Assembly (NCBI GenBank): GCA_963815325.1
Contig: CAWFGG010000002.1
Coordinates: forward strand, 372,001 to 436,000
Length of the DNA: 64,000 nucleotides
From: JABDII01 sp963815325
GTDB lineage: Bacteria; Gemmatimonadota; Gemmatimonadetes; Gemmatimonadales; GWC2-71-9
Direction: 5' to 3'
Positions 9,645 to 19,441 of the stretch are shown one piece after another; position 1 is the stretch's first letter; each line of letters starts with the position of its first letter. The notes under the pieces are model-generated. The model saw only the letters and a program-made list of their open reading frames with translations. It was not told the DNA's origin and did not search any database. The translations under genes were made by a program, and so were the position numbers.

Positions 9645-9946
9645 GCCTGAGCCGAATGGACCAGAACGAGGGTTCCGGCAAATCGCCCGAGCTCCTCGGG
9701 TCGGACCTCGGCCTGCGCCAAGAGGGCCAGCGTAATCAACGCGTCGGCCGCGAGGAGGTCGAGTGCGGTCGCACGGTCGGCGGGTGCGGCCAGTGCCCGT
9801 TCCAGGGCGGCCAGCCCCGCGCCGGCCAGCGCATCCTGCAGGGATGCCGTCGCGGAAATGTCTTCGGTGTCGCGGAGTATCTGGTCCCTGAGTTCCGCCG
9901 GTGCCCGACCGACGCGATCGGCAATCCACGATCGGGCGGCGGTCAC
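9641..9946 (-). CDS. Small hypothetical protein
   Basis: A 101 aa, alanine-rich, acidic, mostly helical soluble protein with no signal peptide or membrane segment. I do not recognise a family. Start GTG 9946 is chosen because it forms a GTGA overlap with the alaS stop (9943); a GTG at 9967 would lengthen it by 7 residues. It ends in a GTGA overlap with the PHP phosphatase gene. The tight coupling on both sides supports it being a real gene. Confidence 0.6.
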   Translation of the reverse strand: MTAARSWIADRVGRAPAELRDQILRDTEDISATASLQDALAGAGLAALERALAAPADRATALDLLAADALITLALLAQAEVRPEELGRFAGTLVLVHSAQA

Positions 9947-12586
9947 GCGTCCGCCCCAGTGAGCCACGATGCGACGATGGTGGGCGTTGCTTCGCGGGCC
10001 GCGGGGATCTTGGCAACATCGCCAGCGCCCGCCGAGGCAAAGGATGGCCGGCCGCCCCCACGTCCCCCGCTGATAGCGGCAATTCGATTCACCAGGTCCC
10101 CCGCTTTCCGGCCACGCTTGACCAAGTCATCGGTCACGGCCGCATGGACCGCACCCCGACCCGTGTCGCTGAACAACACCAGGACTCCGTTTCGTCTGCC
10201 TTCGCGGAAGCGATCGGCGATGGTGCCGACTTCGTCCCGGTCATCCGATAACGTCTGCCCGACCGTCAGTGCGACACCGTTGATCTCGAACACCGTTTCG
10301 TCGACCACGGCGCCTGCCGTGCCCGACTCCACCATGGCGGCAAGACGCGCTTCCAGCTTGTCGCGCTCCTCGAGAATCTGTTCCACCCGCCGCATGAGGT
10401 GATCCGGCCGTGCCTTGAGGACGTCGGACAACTCGGCAATCCGGGCCTCGAGGGAGGCCACGTCATCGTACGCGCCGGACCCGGTGACTGCCTCGATCCG
10501 GCGGACGCCGGCCGCGACCCCGGTTTGGCTGCTGAAGCGGAAGAGCCCCATCTGTCCGGTGCTCCGGACATGTGTGCCGCCACAGAGCTCGATCGACGGG
10601 CCCATCGTCACGACGCGCACCACGTCGCCGTACTTTTCGGCGAAAAACGCCATGGCACCCAGCCTGAGCGCCTCCTGATAGGGCATCTCTCGGGTCTCGA
10701 CCGGAATGTTCTCCCACACCAGTTCATTGACCAGTCGCTCGATGGCACTCAGCGTGTCCGGGTCGATCGGGCCGTGATGGGAGAAATCGAAGCGGAGCCG
10801 CTCCGGTGCGACGAGCGACCCTTGCTGGCGCACATGGGTGCCTAACACGTCCCGGAGCACGTAGTGCACCAGATGGGTTGCGCTGTGATTGCGTTCGATG
10901 TTGCGCCGGCGCGGCGCATCCACCCGCGCCTCCACCAGCGTTGGCTCGAAGCTCTCGTCGAAGGATCCGCCCACCACGATGCCGCGTTCGGGATCGCGCC
11001 GCACCGATTCGACCAAGATGGACCATCCCTGCCCCGTCAGGCCCTCCGGTGTCGCTGATCTGCCCGCCGGCTTCGGCGTAGAACGGAGTTTCCTCCAGCA
11101 CGAGCTCCACGTACTCGCCCTCTTGACGGAAGGCGAGGATATCGGTCTCAGCTTCGGTCGCCTGGTAGCCGACGAAGTGCTGCTTGCCCTTCTTGAGCAC
11201 AGTCCAACTAGTACTCTTCCCAACGTGAGCGGATTCCGATAGCGTCACTGAATCTTGCGCGCTAACCCTAACAGCCCGGGAACGCTCCCGCTGTTTCTCT
11301 AGCGCCTGCTCGAACCCAATCAGGTCGATCTCCATGCCCCATTCCCGTGCCTGAATCTGGGTGAGGTCAGGTGGGTACCCAAAGGTGTCGTACAACTTGA
11401 AGACTTCTTCCCCTGAGATCTTCTTGGCCCCGCTGTCACGGATTTCTTCAAGACGTCGAAAGCCGCCCTCGATGGTGTCGAGGAATTGCTCCTCTTCCTT
11501 TCGGGTAATCGTCGCGATCGTCTTTGCCTGCACCAACTCGGGATACACGTCGCCCATCTGCTTCACGACCAGATCGGTGAGCGGGGCCAGGGTCGGCTCG
11601 CGCCGCCCGAGGAGCCAGGCATGCCGGACCGCTCGCCGGAGAATCCGGCGGAGCACGTAGCCCCGGCCTTCGTTGCCGGGGTACACCCCGTCCGCCAGGA
11701 GAAAGGCCACGGCGCGAGCGTGATCGGCCAGCACGCGGAAGGAGGCCCCCTCTCCCTCGAGGGTCCGCGGATAGGGCCGCTCTACCAGCTCGGTCACCCG
11801 GTCCAACAGCGGCTGGAACAAATCGGTGTGGAAGTTGTCGTCCTCGCCCTGCATCACGGCGGCGATCCGCTCGAGTCCGGCTCCGGTGTCGACTGACGGC
11901 TTGGGCAGCGGCGCGAGCTCGCCATCCGCGGAGCGATTGTATTGCATGAACACCAGGTTCCAGATCTCGAGAAACCTGCCCGCCTCGGCCTGCTCTTCGA
12001 ACGCGGCCTGGCTCAGGCGGGGAGGCTTCGAGCCAGGCTTCCACTCGAGATCCACGAAGATCTCGCTGCAAGGGCCGCACGGCCCGGTGTCTCCCATTTG
12101 CCAGAAGTTGTCCGCGTCGCCAAGCTGGAAGATCCGGCCTGTGGGAAGGCCGGTAATGTCATGCCACAGCACCCGGGCTTCGTCATCGGTGTGGTGAACG
12201 GTGGTGATGATTCGGTCGGGATGAAGTCCGAGATACGCCTCGCCGGTCACAAACTCCCAGGCGTAGGTAATGGCGTCGCGTTTGAAGTAGTCGCCGAACG
12301 AGAAATTCCCGAGCATCTCGAAGAAGGTGTGGTGGCGTGTGGTGAGCCCCACTTGCTCGAGGTCGTTGTGTTTGCCGCCCGCGCGCACGCACTTCTGCGA
12401 CGTCACCGCCCGGTCGTAGGGGCGGGTCTCCTGACCCAGAAAGGTGCGCTTGAACTGCACCATGCCCGCATTGGTAAACAGCAGGGTCGGATCGTCGGCG
12501 GGGACCAACGACGAAGAAGGCACCTCGCGGTGCCCGTTGGCGACAAAGAAGTCGAGGAATAGGCGCCGGATTCGAGACGCGTTCAT
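9943..12586 (-). CDS. alaS: Alanyl-tRNA synthetase, interrupted by an apparent +1 base
   Basis: Charges tRNA-Ala. The first frame (12586 to about 11045) contains the class II catalytic core from its N-terminus to the editing-domain start FYAEAGGQISDTGG. The continuation in another frame (from about 11040 to 9943) carries the editing motifs HSATHLVH and CGGTH, coiled segments and the DHHA1-type C-terminal domain. Removing one base at about 11040-11047 (minus strand GGAGGGCCTG) joins them; 2644 nt is 3x881+1, giving 880 aa, a standard AlaRS length. As AlaRS is essential, a sequence error or recoding is more likely than inactivation. ATG at 12586 lies directly after a TATATT box and a TAGG. An earlier stop in the first frame at 10724 is an artefact of the shift. 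Confidence 0.92.
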
Positions 12587-12642
12587 CCTAGCAATATATC
12601 ACTACCACGCGCCGCGCGGCCACGCCGTCCGGCGGCCAGCTG

Positions 12643-13341
12643 TCAGGAATCCGACCCGGAGGCGGGCTGCATCAGAACCTCGTTGACCGCCTCGAGGACC
12701 TCGCTACCCCTGAATCCCCGCCGGGCCAAGTAGGCCAGCAGGCGCCTGCGCTTCACCCCATGCGACAGGTCTCCCAGCTGCGCCGCTCGCTTCTTCGCGA
12801 GCGCCACGGTTTGAGCCTTGAGATCTGTTCCCGGGGGGAATTGCTCCGCCAGCGCCCGATCGATGACGTCGGAACCCACCCCCCGTCGACGGAGATCGGC
12901 TCTGAGGCGCACGGGGCCGCGGCCACGCGCCGAGTACACTTCGACGAACTGGGCCGCGTACCTGGCATCGTCCAGCAGGCCGACGGCGTTCAGCCGCTCG
13001 ATGGCATGATCGACCGCCTGGGGAGGGTGGCCCTTCCGCACCAGGCGTCGGGCCAAGTCATTGGCCGAGAAAGCACGGCGCTCGAGTGCTCTCAGCGCCG
13101 TGCGAAAGGCGGCCTCCCGATCGGCCGCCCGCCCCAGCTCTGCTGCTGCCGCCCGATCGACGGCACTCCCCACCGTAAGACCGGCGTCGCGAAGCGCCTC
13201 AACGGGAACAGTACAAAACCGCCTCCCGTCCACCCACACATGCACCGTTGCCGGTCGCGCAGGATCGGGCTCGAGCGCCGTGATGGAGGCGCGGTCCGGG
13301 AGGGCGGCAGGCTGATCCAGGTGAACCGCGGTGAGACCCAT
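12643..13341 (-). CDS. recX: RecA regulatory protein RecX
   Basis: RecX caps RecA filaments and inhibits RecA activity. The 232 aa protein has a non-conserved N-terminal part (to about residue 75), then RecX three-helix repeats: RAFSANDLARRLVRKG, VDHAIERLNAVGLLDDARYAAQFV and LRADLRRRGVGSDVID. It starts at 13341 in a TAATG overlap with the stop of recA, so it is translationally coupled to its target, as is common. Confidence 0.92.
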   Translation of the reverse strand: MGLTAVHLDQPAALPDRASITALEPDPARPATVHVWVDGRRFCTVPVEALRDAGLTVGSAVDRAAAAELGRAADREAAFRTALRALERRAFSANDLARRLVRKGHPPQAVDHAIERLNAVGLLDDARYAAQFVEVYSARGRGPVRLRADLRRRGVGSDVIDRALAEQFPPGTDLKAQTVALAKKRAAQLGDLSHGVKRRRLLAYLARRGFRGSEVLEAVNEVLMQPASGSDS

Positions 13342-14450
13342 TACTTGGCCGCGACCGGTTTCTTCGACCTGGCCGGGGCAGCGGCATCGCTTGCGGGCTC
13401 GGGGTCGGCCGGCGGAGCCGCGGCCTCCTGAACCACGGGGGCATCGATCTGCGGCCGAAGCCCGAGCAGCTCTCGGACCTTGGCCTCAACCTCCACCATG
13501 AGCTCCGGATTGTCCTTCAGGAAGAGCTTGGCGTTCTCCCGACCCTGGCCGATGCGCTGGTCGCCATAGGAGTACCATGCTCCGGACTTCTGAATGATGC
13601 CGGCCTCGGCCGCGATATCGACCAAGAGAGACGTGTGGCTGATGCCCTCATCGAACATGATGTCGAATTCCGCCTGCTTGAACGGCGGCGCGACCTTGTT
13701 CTTGACCACCTTGACCCGCACATGATTGCCCACGATCTGATCGCGCTCCTTGACGGGACCGATGCGGCGGATATCCAGGCGAAGCGAAGCATAGAACTTG
13801 AGCGCCTTGCCGCCTGTGGTCGTCTCGGGATTGCCGAACATGACACCGATCTTCTCGCGCAGCTGGTTGATGAACACCACGGCACAGTTCGACCGGCTGA
13901 TGGCACCGGCCAGCTTGCGGAGCGCTTGGCTCATGAGACGCGCCTGCAGGCCCACATGACTGTCGCCCATCTCCCCTTCGATTTCCGCCTTGGGAACGAG
14001 CGCCGCCACCGAATCGATCACCACGAGGTCCACCGCGCCCGAGCGTACCAAGATCTCGACGATCTCGAGCGCCTGTTCCCCGGTGTCCGGCTGCGACACC
14101 AACAGATTTTCGATATCGACTCCGAGCGTCTTGGCGTATTCGATGTCCAGCGCGTGCTCGGCATCCACATACGCCGCAACCCCGCCGGCTCGTTGGGTAT
14201 TGGCCGCGAGATGGAGCGTCAACGTGGTCTTCCCCGATGCCTCCGGCCCGTAGATCTCGGTGACCCGCCCGCGCGGAACCCCCCCGACACCCGTCGCCGC
14301 ATCGAGGTTGATGGCACCGGTCGGGATCGCTGCGACCGGCACGCGCGGCCCGTCTGCCCCCATCCGCATGATCGAGCCCTTGCCCAACTGCTTTTCAATC
14401 TGCGCGATGGCCAGGTTGAGGGCCTTCCGGCGTTCTGACTCGGCTGCCAT
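13341..14450 (-). CDS. recA: Recombinase RecA
   Basis: Strand-exchange protein and SOS co-protease. In 369 aa it shows Walker A GPEASGKTT at 68-76, the dimerisation and ATP motif DAEHALD, loop L1/L2 regions with MSQALRKL and INQLREKIGVMFGNPETTTGG, and the acidic/basic tail ending in PARSKKPVAAK. The ATG at 14450 is preceded by a short leader and a strong-looking promoter (14504-14532). It is followed directly by recX. Confidence 0.98.
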   Translation of the reverse strand: MAAESERRKALNLAIAQIEKQLGKGSIMRMGADGPRVPVAAIPTGAINLDAATGVGGVPRGRVTEIYGPEASGKTTLTLHLAANTQRAGGVAAYVDAEHALDIEYAKTLGVDIENLLVSQPDTGEQALEIVEILVRSGAVDLVVIDSVAALVPKAEIEGEMGDSHVGLQARLMSQALRKLAGAISRSNCAVVFINQLREKIGVMFGNPETTTGGKALKFYASLRLDIRRIGPVKERDQIVGNHVRVKVVKNKVAPPFKQAEFDIMFDEGISHTSLLVDIAAEAGIIQKSGAWYSYGDQRIGQGRENAKLFLKDNPELMVEVEAKVRELLGLRPQIDAPVVQEAAAPPADPEPASDAAAPARSKKPVAAK

Positions 14451-14503
14451 GGTAACCTCAGAAAGAGAAAAAGTGACCGATTTTGCTACACTTTGACACT
14501 ACC

Positions 14504-14532
14504 AGTATACTACCGAACATTTGCCGAAGCAA
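14504..14532 (-). promoter_or_regulatory. recA promoter with possible LexA half-sites
   Basis: Read on the minus strand, TTGCTT (14532-14527) and TATACT (14509-14504) are separated by exactly 17 bp, placing a start site near 14497 and a leader of about 45 nt before recA. The spacer contains CTTC-N7-GTTC (14529-14515), one mismatch from the GTTC-N7-GTTC operator of alphaproteobacterial LexA. GGTAGT also occurs twice 11 bp apart around the -10 box. The promoter is directly visible; the LexA reading is inference. Confidence 0.6.
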
Positions 14533-14541
14533 GCCCCTGTC

Positions 14542-14952
14542 CTACCGCTCCCCTCCTCGCCATGCATCGGGCACGTGCTCGATCAGGTGGCCGCTGCCGG
14601 TCCGCTCCACTACTCCAATGAGGTCGAATCGGTAGGTGTCGCCCGGCCTGCCATACCTGAGCCGCCAGATCTCGGCGAGCCGCATGATGGTTGCCCGCTG
14701 TCGTGCGCCGAGTGATTCGAGTGGGGCGCCACAGCTGCTTCCCCGACGCGTCTTGACCTCCACGAACGCCACGACCTTCGCTCGACGCGCAACCAGGTCG
14801 AGGTCGTGCCGTCCCAACCGAAAGCGGTGGGCCTCGATGCTCCACCCGCACGACGTGAGGTAGGCCAGCGCTGCCATCTCACCCCGGAACCCCAACCGAT
14901 GCCGGGCATCGTCCCAGGCTTCGACCGGCAGGAAGCGACGGGTGCGGGCCAT
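14542..14952 (-). CDS. YraN/UPF0102 family endonuclease-like protein
   Basis: Restriction-endonuclease-fold small protein of 136 aa. It shows the UPF0102 pattern: GFRGEMAALAYLTSCGW, RHDLDLVARR and VAFVEVKTRRG (the D, E-x-K catalytic-like residues), then ARQRATIMRLAEIW. Cellular role is not settled in this family. ATG 14952 is preferred to a start at 14988 because it places the conserved region normally. It sits just upstream of the recA promoter, downstream of ftsK. Confidence 0.82.
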   Translation of the reverse strand: MARTRRFLPVEAWDDARHRLGFRGEMAALAYLTSCGWSIEAHRFRLGRHDLDLVARRAKVVAFVEVKTRRGSSCGAPLESLGARQRATIMRLAEIWRLRYGRPGDTYRFDLIGVVERTGSGHLIEHVPDAWRGGER

Positions 14953-15078
14953 AGGCCAACCTAGCGCCCAGCGCCGCATTGTCAGCACCGTTTCAGCGCG
15001 ATGTTGGTCGAGATTGTTCGAGGTGTATTTGTTCGAGGTGTGGGGCGGGCGTGTGAGCGCCGTGGGTGGCGCTCGATC

Positions 15079-17340
15079 TCAGTCGCAGTACTCGTCGAGT
15101 TGGTCGAAACCGATCAACAGCTCTCGCGGCTTGCTCCCGTCCGGCGGTCCGAGGATGCCGGCCTCGTGCAGCTGGTCGATGATGCGTGCCGCGCGGCCGT
15201 AGCCGATCCGGAGCCGGCGTTGGAGCAGCGAGGTCGACCCGCCGTCGTTGTGAAGACATGCTTCGGCCGCTTCGCGAAACAGCGCGTCGCGTTCCTCGGG
15301 CCCCTCACGCGTGGGCCCACCCTCGGCCTCGGACTCCCGGGCCCGCACGACTTCGAGGATGTCCTCCTCCGCGTGTCCGGGCTCGAGGTCTCGCATGTCG
15401 TACCACCGCATGATGCGCTCGGTCTCTTCCGTCGCGATAAACGCGCCCTGGAGCCGCTGTGGCTCGCTCTTGCCCGGAGGCAGGAACAGCATGTCTCCGT
15501 TCCCGAGGAGGGCCTCGGCCCCGTTTTGGTCCAGAATAGTCCTGCTGTCCACCTTGGACGCGACCCGAAACGCAATGCGACTCGGGAAGTTCGCCTTGAT
15601 GAGGCCGGTAATGACGTTGACGGAGGGCCGCTGGGTCGCCAGCAGGAGGTGGATGCCGATGGCACGGGCTTTTTGGGCCAGCATGGCCAGCGGCGTCTCG
15701 ATCTCGCCCTGCACCGTCATCATGAGGTCCGCCAGCTCATCGACGATGATCACGATGAGCGGCAGCTGACCGGCGGTGTATTCCTCGGTCTGCTCGGGCG
15801 GGGCCGGCGTGTCGGGCGGCTCCGCGCTGATGGTCGACAGGGTCAGCTTCGGCGGCTCAGGATGCCGCAGCGGCTTTCCCTGCTCGACCTTCCGGTTGAA
15901 GTCCGCAACATTGCGCGCCTTGTTGGCATGAAGCAGGGCATAGCGGCGGTCCATTTCCATGACCGCCCACTTGAGCACCTTGGCCGCTTCGTGGTTGTTG
16001 GTGACCACCTTGTGCTTGAGATGCGGCAGGGTGTTGTACATCGAAAGCTCGACCATCTTCGGATCGATCATCAAGAACTGCAGCGCCTTCGGTGCATACC
16101 GATAGATCAGGCTGGTGATGATCGTATTGATGGCGACTGACTTGCCCGAGCCGGTGGCTCCGGCAATCAGCAGGTGCGGCATCTTGCCCAAATCGGCGAT
16201 CACCGGCCGTCCTTCGAGGTCGCGGCCGAGCACGATGGGGAGTGTCGCGCGGGCGCGGGTCCACTCGGGGCTCTCGATCAGCGACCGGATGGCCACCAGG
16301 CGCGGCGTGGGGTTCGGCACCTCGACACCAACCGCACCTCGTCCGGGAATCGGGGCGACGATCCGGATCGATGGCGCGTGCATGGTGAGCGCCAGATCGT
16401 CCGCCAGCGCGGCGATCCGTCCCACCTTCACGCCGGGCGCCGGCACCACTTCGAATTGCGTGACCACCGGACCAGTTGTCCGGCCCACCACGCGGCACTC
16501 CACATTGAAGGTCTTGAGCGTATCGAGCAGCACCTGCTGAAGGCGGTCGAGCTCGGACTGCCCGGCATCGATTTCCGCACTGGGAACGGGGTTGAGCAGT
16601 TCGACCGGCGGCAGGGCGTCATGGCGGGATGCATCAGCCTCGGGAGCCTGGGGTTCAGAGGTCGGTTTCGACCGTTCCGGTCGCGCCGGTCGCGCGGGTC
16701 GCTCGGCGGTCGAGGGCTTTGCCGGAGTGGTTGGGTTACGCTGCTCGGCCGGTGCCCGCTCCCGTTCGGAGACGACATCGTCCGGCTCGGTTGAGTCGCT
16801 CTGACGCCGCGCGAGCATCGACCGGGCCGCTTGGGTCCATCCCGTGACCTCGGGCTGCTCCAGCGGCTTGAGGGGGTGCCAGGCGATGGTTCCGAGCGTG
16901 ACGGCGGAGAGGAGAAGGAACCCCAGGAGGAGGCCGCCTGCGAACCCGACGACGCTGTACGCCCCCCGGGCCAGCACACCGGGCAGGAGCCCGGTCAGTC
17001 GAGCGTCGATGCCCCACTCGGCGAGTTCGGGCACGAAGGCATCGGGGGTGATGCGAAAGAGGACCCCCAGGATGAAGGGCACGATGAGGCAGAGTCCTCC
17101 AACCAGCGCGGCTACCCGTGGCATGGACAGTTGTGGCAGGTACCCGAACCCCGCGAGCGCCAGCCCGAGACCGAGCAGCGGGAGTCCCACCGCGCCGACG
17201 CCGAGCCAGCGCCAGAGGCTCGTCCCGAGGATGGAGCCGAGCGGCCCAGTCCATGGGGTCAGGAGCAGGGCGAGGGCCACGAAGATGCCCGCGGCAAGGG
17301 CTGCGATCGCGCCGAGTTTGCGACGCTGCTCAGTGCTCAC
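15079..17340 (-). CDS. ftsK: DNA translocase FtsK/SpoIIIE
   Basis: Septum-anchored ATPase that pumps chromosome ends during division. The 753 aa protein has about four N-terminal membrane helices (residues 10-170), a short proline/charged linker (about 190-260), the alpha and beta motor domains with Walker A GATGSGKS near residue 392 and Walker B VIIVDELADLM, and a C-terminal winged-helix gamma domain (STSLLQRRLRIGYGRAARIIDQL) that reads KOPS sites. The linker is far shorter than in E. coli FtsK, as in many bacteria. Start GTG 17340 overlaps the comB stop (GTGA). Confidence 0.95.
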   Translation of the reverse strand: MSTEQRRKLGAIAALAAGIFVALALLLTPWTGPLGSILGTSLWRWLGVGAVGLPLLGLGLALAGFGYLPQLSMPRVAALVGGLCLIVPFILGVLFRITPDAFVPELAEWGIDARLTGLLPGVLARGAYSVVGFAGGLLLGFLLLSAVTLGTIAWHPLKPLEQPEVTGWTQAARSMLARRQSDSTEPDDVVSERERAPAEQRNPTTPAKPSTAERPARPARPERSKPTSEPQAPEADASRHDALPPVELLNPVPSAEIDAGQSELDRLQQVLLDTLKTFNVECRVVGRTTGPVVTQFEVVPAPGVKVGRIAALADDLALTMHAPSIRIVAPIPGRGAVGVEVPNPTPRLVAIRSLIESPEWTRARATLPIVLGRDLEGRPVIADLGKMPHLLIAGATGSGKSVAINTIITSLIYRYAPKALQFLMIDPKMVELSMYNTLPHLKHKVVTNNHEAAKVLKWAVMEMDRRYALLHANKARNVADFNRKVEQGKPLRHPEPPKLTLSTISAEPPDTPAPPEQTEEYTAGQLPLIVIIVDELADLMMTVQGEIETPLAMLAQKARAIGIHLLLATQRPSVNVITGLIKANFPSRIAFRVASKVDSRTILDQNGAEALLGNGDMLFLPPGKSEPQRLQGAFIATEETERIMRWYDMRDLEPGHAEEDILEVVRARESEAEGGPTREGPEERDALFREAAEACLHNDGGSTSLLQRRLRIGYGRAARIIDQLHEAGILGPPDGSKPRELLIGFDQLDEYCD

Positions 17341-18086
17341 GTTGTCTCCGCGTGGCGGGCGACTTGGCCATCGTGGAACCTGATGAGAGATGGGAACACA
17401 TCTTCTCGTGCTGCGTCGTCGATGTCGGCGCCAAAGCCGAGTCGCTGGAGGTCCTGCCCAGCCATGCTCAGCCTGAGCGGGATGTCCCAGCGCTGGCCAA
17501 GGCCTCGTGCGATCTCGACGGCGGCGCGCGCGCTGTCGCTGAGCAAATCGTGGACACCCGGGTCTGCCTGCTCGAGGACCGCCGTCACGAGGCGTCCCGC
17601 GCAGTAGGCGTCATCCAGCCCGAACCTCCCGGCACGGCCGGCGCACAGAACCAGGAGCGATCCCTCCGCTTCGAGGGTGGCCCAGCCCCGCGCTGCGAGC
17701 AAACTAAGATTGCAGGCCGCCCCGGGGTAGACCGCCTCGGCCGATTGGACGCTCAGCAGGGCTCCGGTCCCGTTGGTGGTAGCGAGCACCACCGTCTTGT
17801 CGCGGACTCGTTCCGGCGTCATTCCACGAGGGCTGTTCCCAAGGTCGAAACCGGGAATGGGCACGGCGTTGCGCTCCCCGGCCAACACGACCGCGTCGGT
17901 CCCAATGGTCCTCGCCACGGCTCTGGCCTCGTCCGGCGAGGCCGTCGGGATGATCGCTCGCGCACCGTGATGGAGGGCGGCACACATTGTGGTGGTCGCC
18001 CGCAGGATATCGATCACGATAACCGTCCGCCCCGCCAGGTCGTCCGGTCCCACGGCGCGGGGAGAGAACAGAACGTCGAAGCTCAT
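17337..18086 (-). CDS. ComB-like 2-phosphosulfolactate phosphatase family protein
   Basis: A 249 aa protein of the ComB family, whose characterised members hydrolyse 2-phosphosulfolactate in coenzyme M or sulfolactate synthesis. Typical stretches are DILRATTTM near residue 26, AGERNAVPIPGFDLGNSP, TTNGTGAL and CAGRLV. No other coenzyme M or sulfolactate gene is nearby; it is coupled by ATGA and GTGA overlaps to accC upstream and ftsK downstream. Family membership is clear, the actual substrate here is not. Confidence 0.85.
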   Translation of the reverse strand: MSFDVLFSPRAVGPDDLAGRTVIVIDILRATTTMCAALHHGARAIIPTASPDEARAVARTIGTDAVVLAGERNAVPIPGFDLGNSPRGMTPERVRDKTVVLATTNGTGALLSVQSAEAVYPGAACNLSLLAARGWATLEAEGSLLVLCAGRAGRFGLDDAYCAGRLVTAVLEQADPGVHDLLSDSARAAVEIARGLGQRWDIPLRLSMAGQDLQRLGFGADIDDAAREDVFPSLIRFHDGQVARHAETT

Positions 18087-19441
18087 GCCCCCGGACGCAG
18101 GAGGCCGGGTTCACGCTCGAGGAAGTTCGTGTCGATCCTTCCGGCAACGAAATCCGGGTGCCGGAGCACGCGAGCCAGGAATGGGATCGTGGTGGTGGGG
18201 CCCTCGATGATGAAGCTATCGAGCGCGTGGCCCATCCGGAGCAGGGCCTCTTCCCTGTCGTTTCCGTGGACGATCAGCTTGGCGATCAGGGAATCGTAGT
18301 AGGGGGGGACGGTGTAGCCGGCATAGACGTGGGTATCCACCCGGATGCCTGGGCCACCTGGGGGGTGGAAGGCCGTGATGAGACCGGGGCTCGGCTGGAA
18401 GTTCCGTGCCGGGTCTTCCGCGTTGATTCGGCACTCGATGGCGTGGCCGCGCAGGCGGCGTCCGTCGCCCCGGAACCCGAGCTTGTTTCCCGCGGCAATC
18501 CGGATCTGCTCCTTCACGATATCGAAGCTGGTAACCATCTCCGTGACGGGGTGTTCCACCTGAATACGGGTATTCATCTCCATGAAGTAGTAGTGGCCGT
18601 CGGGGTCCATGAGAAACTCGATCGTGCCGGCCCCGACGTACCCGATGGCCGCGGCGAGGCGCACCGCGGCATTGCCCATTGCTTCTCGGGTGGCCGCATC
18701 GACGGCGGGGCTTGGGCTTTCTTCGATCAGCTTCTGATGCCGTCGCTGCACGGAACAATCGCGCTCGCCGAGGTGGACGACGGTGCCGTGCGAGTCGCCG
18801 AGAATCTGGATCTCAACATGCCGCGGGGCACCCAGGAATCGCTCGATGTACACACTCCCATTGCCGAAGGCCGACAGGGCCTCGTTTTGGGCTAGCGTGA
18901 ATACCTGGGCAAACTGGTCGGGATCTCGGGCGATGCGCATTCCCTTGCCGCCGCCACCGGCGGTGGCCTTGATGATGACCGGATACCCGATCTCCGTCGC
19001 CACCTCCAGCGCGTCATCGAGTTCCTCGATGGTGCCTTGCGATCCGGGCACGGTCGACACCCCGGCTTCCGTGGCCAGGCGTCGGGCCGTGGCCTTGTCA
19101 CCCATCTGTCGGATCTGATCTCCCGTCGGGCCGATAAACGTGATGTTCGACGCCTTGCAGATGTCGGCGAACTCGGCGTTCTCGGCCAAGAACCCGTACC
19201 CGGGGTGGATGGCGTCGGCGCCGGTCAACTCGGCGGCGGCGATGATGTGCGGAATTTTGAGATAGGAGAGCCGTGACGGAGGCGGGCCGATGCAGACGTC
19301 ATCGTCGGCGAACCTGACGTGGAGCGACTCCCGGTCCGCCTCACTGTAGACTGCGACGGTCTGGATACCCAACTCCCGACACGCCCGGATGACCCGCAGG
19401 GCGATCTCCCCGCGGTTGGCGATCAGGACTTTCTTGAACAT
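18083..19441 (-). CDS. accC: Biotin carboxylase subunit of acetyl-CoA carboxylase
   Basis: Carboxylates the biotin on AccB using ATP and bicarbonate, the first half-reaction of malonyl-CoA synthesis. At 452 aa it has the biotin carboxylase N-domain (IANRGEIALRVIRACRELG), the ATP-grasp glycine-rich loop AGGGGKGMR, QVEHPVTEM with the catalytic Glu/Asn area, and the C-domain GHAIECRINAEDP. It starts at 19441 in a TAATG overlap with the pilT stop. The presence of pilT between accB and accC is unusual. Confidence 0.96.
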   Translation of the reverse strand: MFKKVLIANRGEIALRVIRACRELGIQTVAVYSEADRESLHVRFADDDVCIGPPPSRLSYLKIPHIIAAAELTGADAIHPGYGFLAENAEFADICKASNITFIGPTGDQIRQMGDKATARRLATEAGVSTVPGSQGTIEELDDALEVATEIGYPVIIKATAGGGGKGMRIARDPDQFAQVFTLAQNEALSAFGNGSVYIERFLGAPRHVEIQILGDSHGTVVHLGERDCSVQRRHQKLIEESPSPAVDAATREAMGNAAVRLAAAIGYVGAGTIEFLMDPDGHYYFMEMNTRIQVEHPVTEMVTSFDIVKEQIRIAAGNKLGFRGDGRRLRGHAIECRINAEDPARNFQPSPGLITAFHPPGGPGIRVDTHVYAGYTVPPYYDSLIAKLIVHGNDREEALLRMGHALDSFIIEGPTTTIPFLARVLRHPDFVAGRIDTNFLEREPGLLRPGA

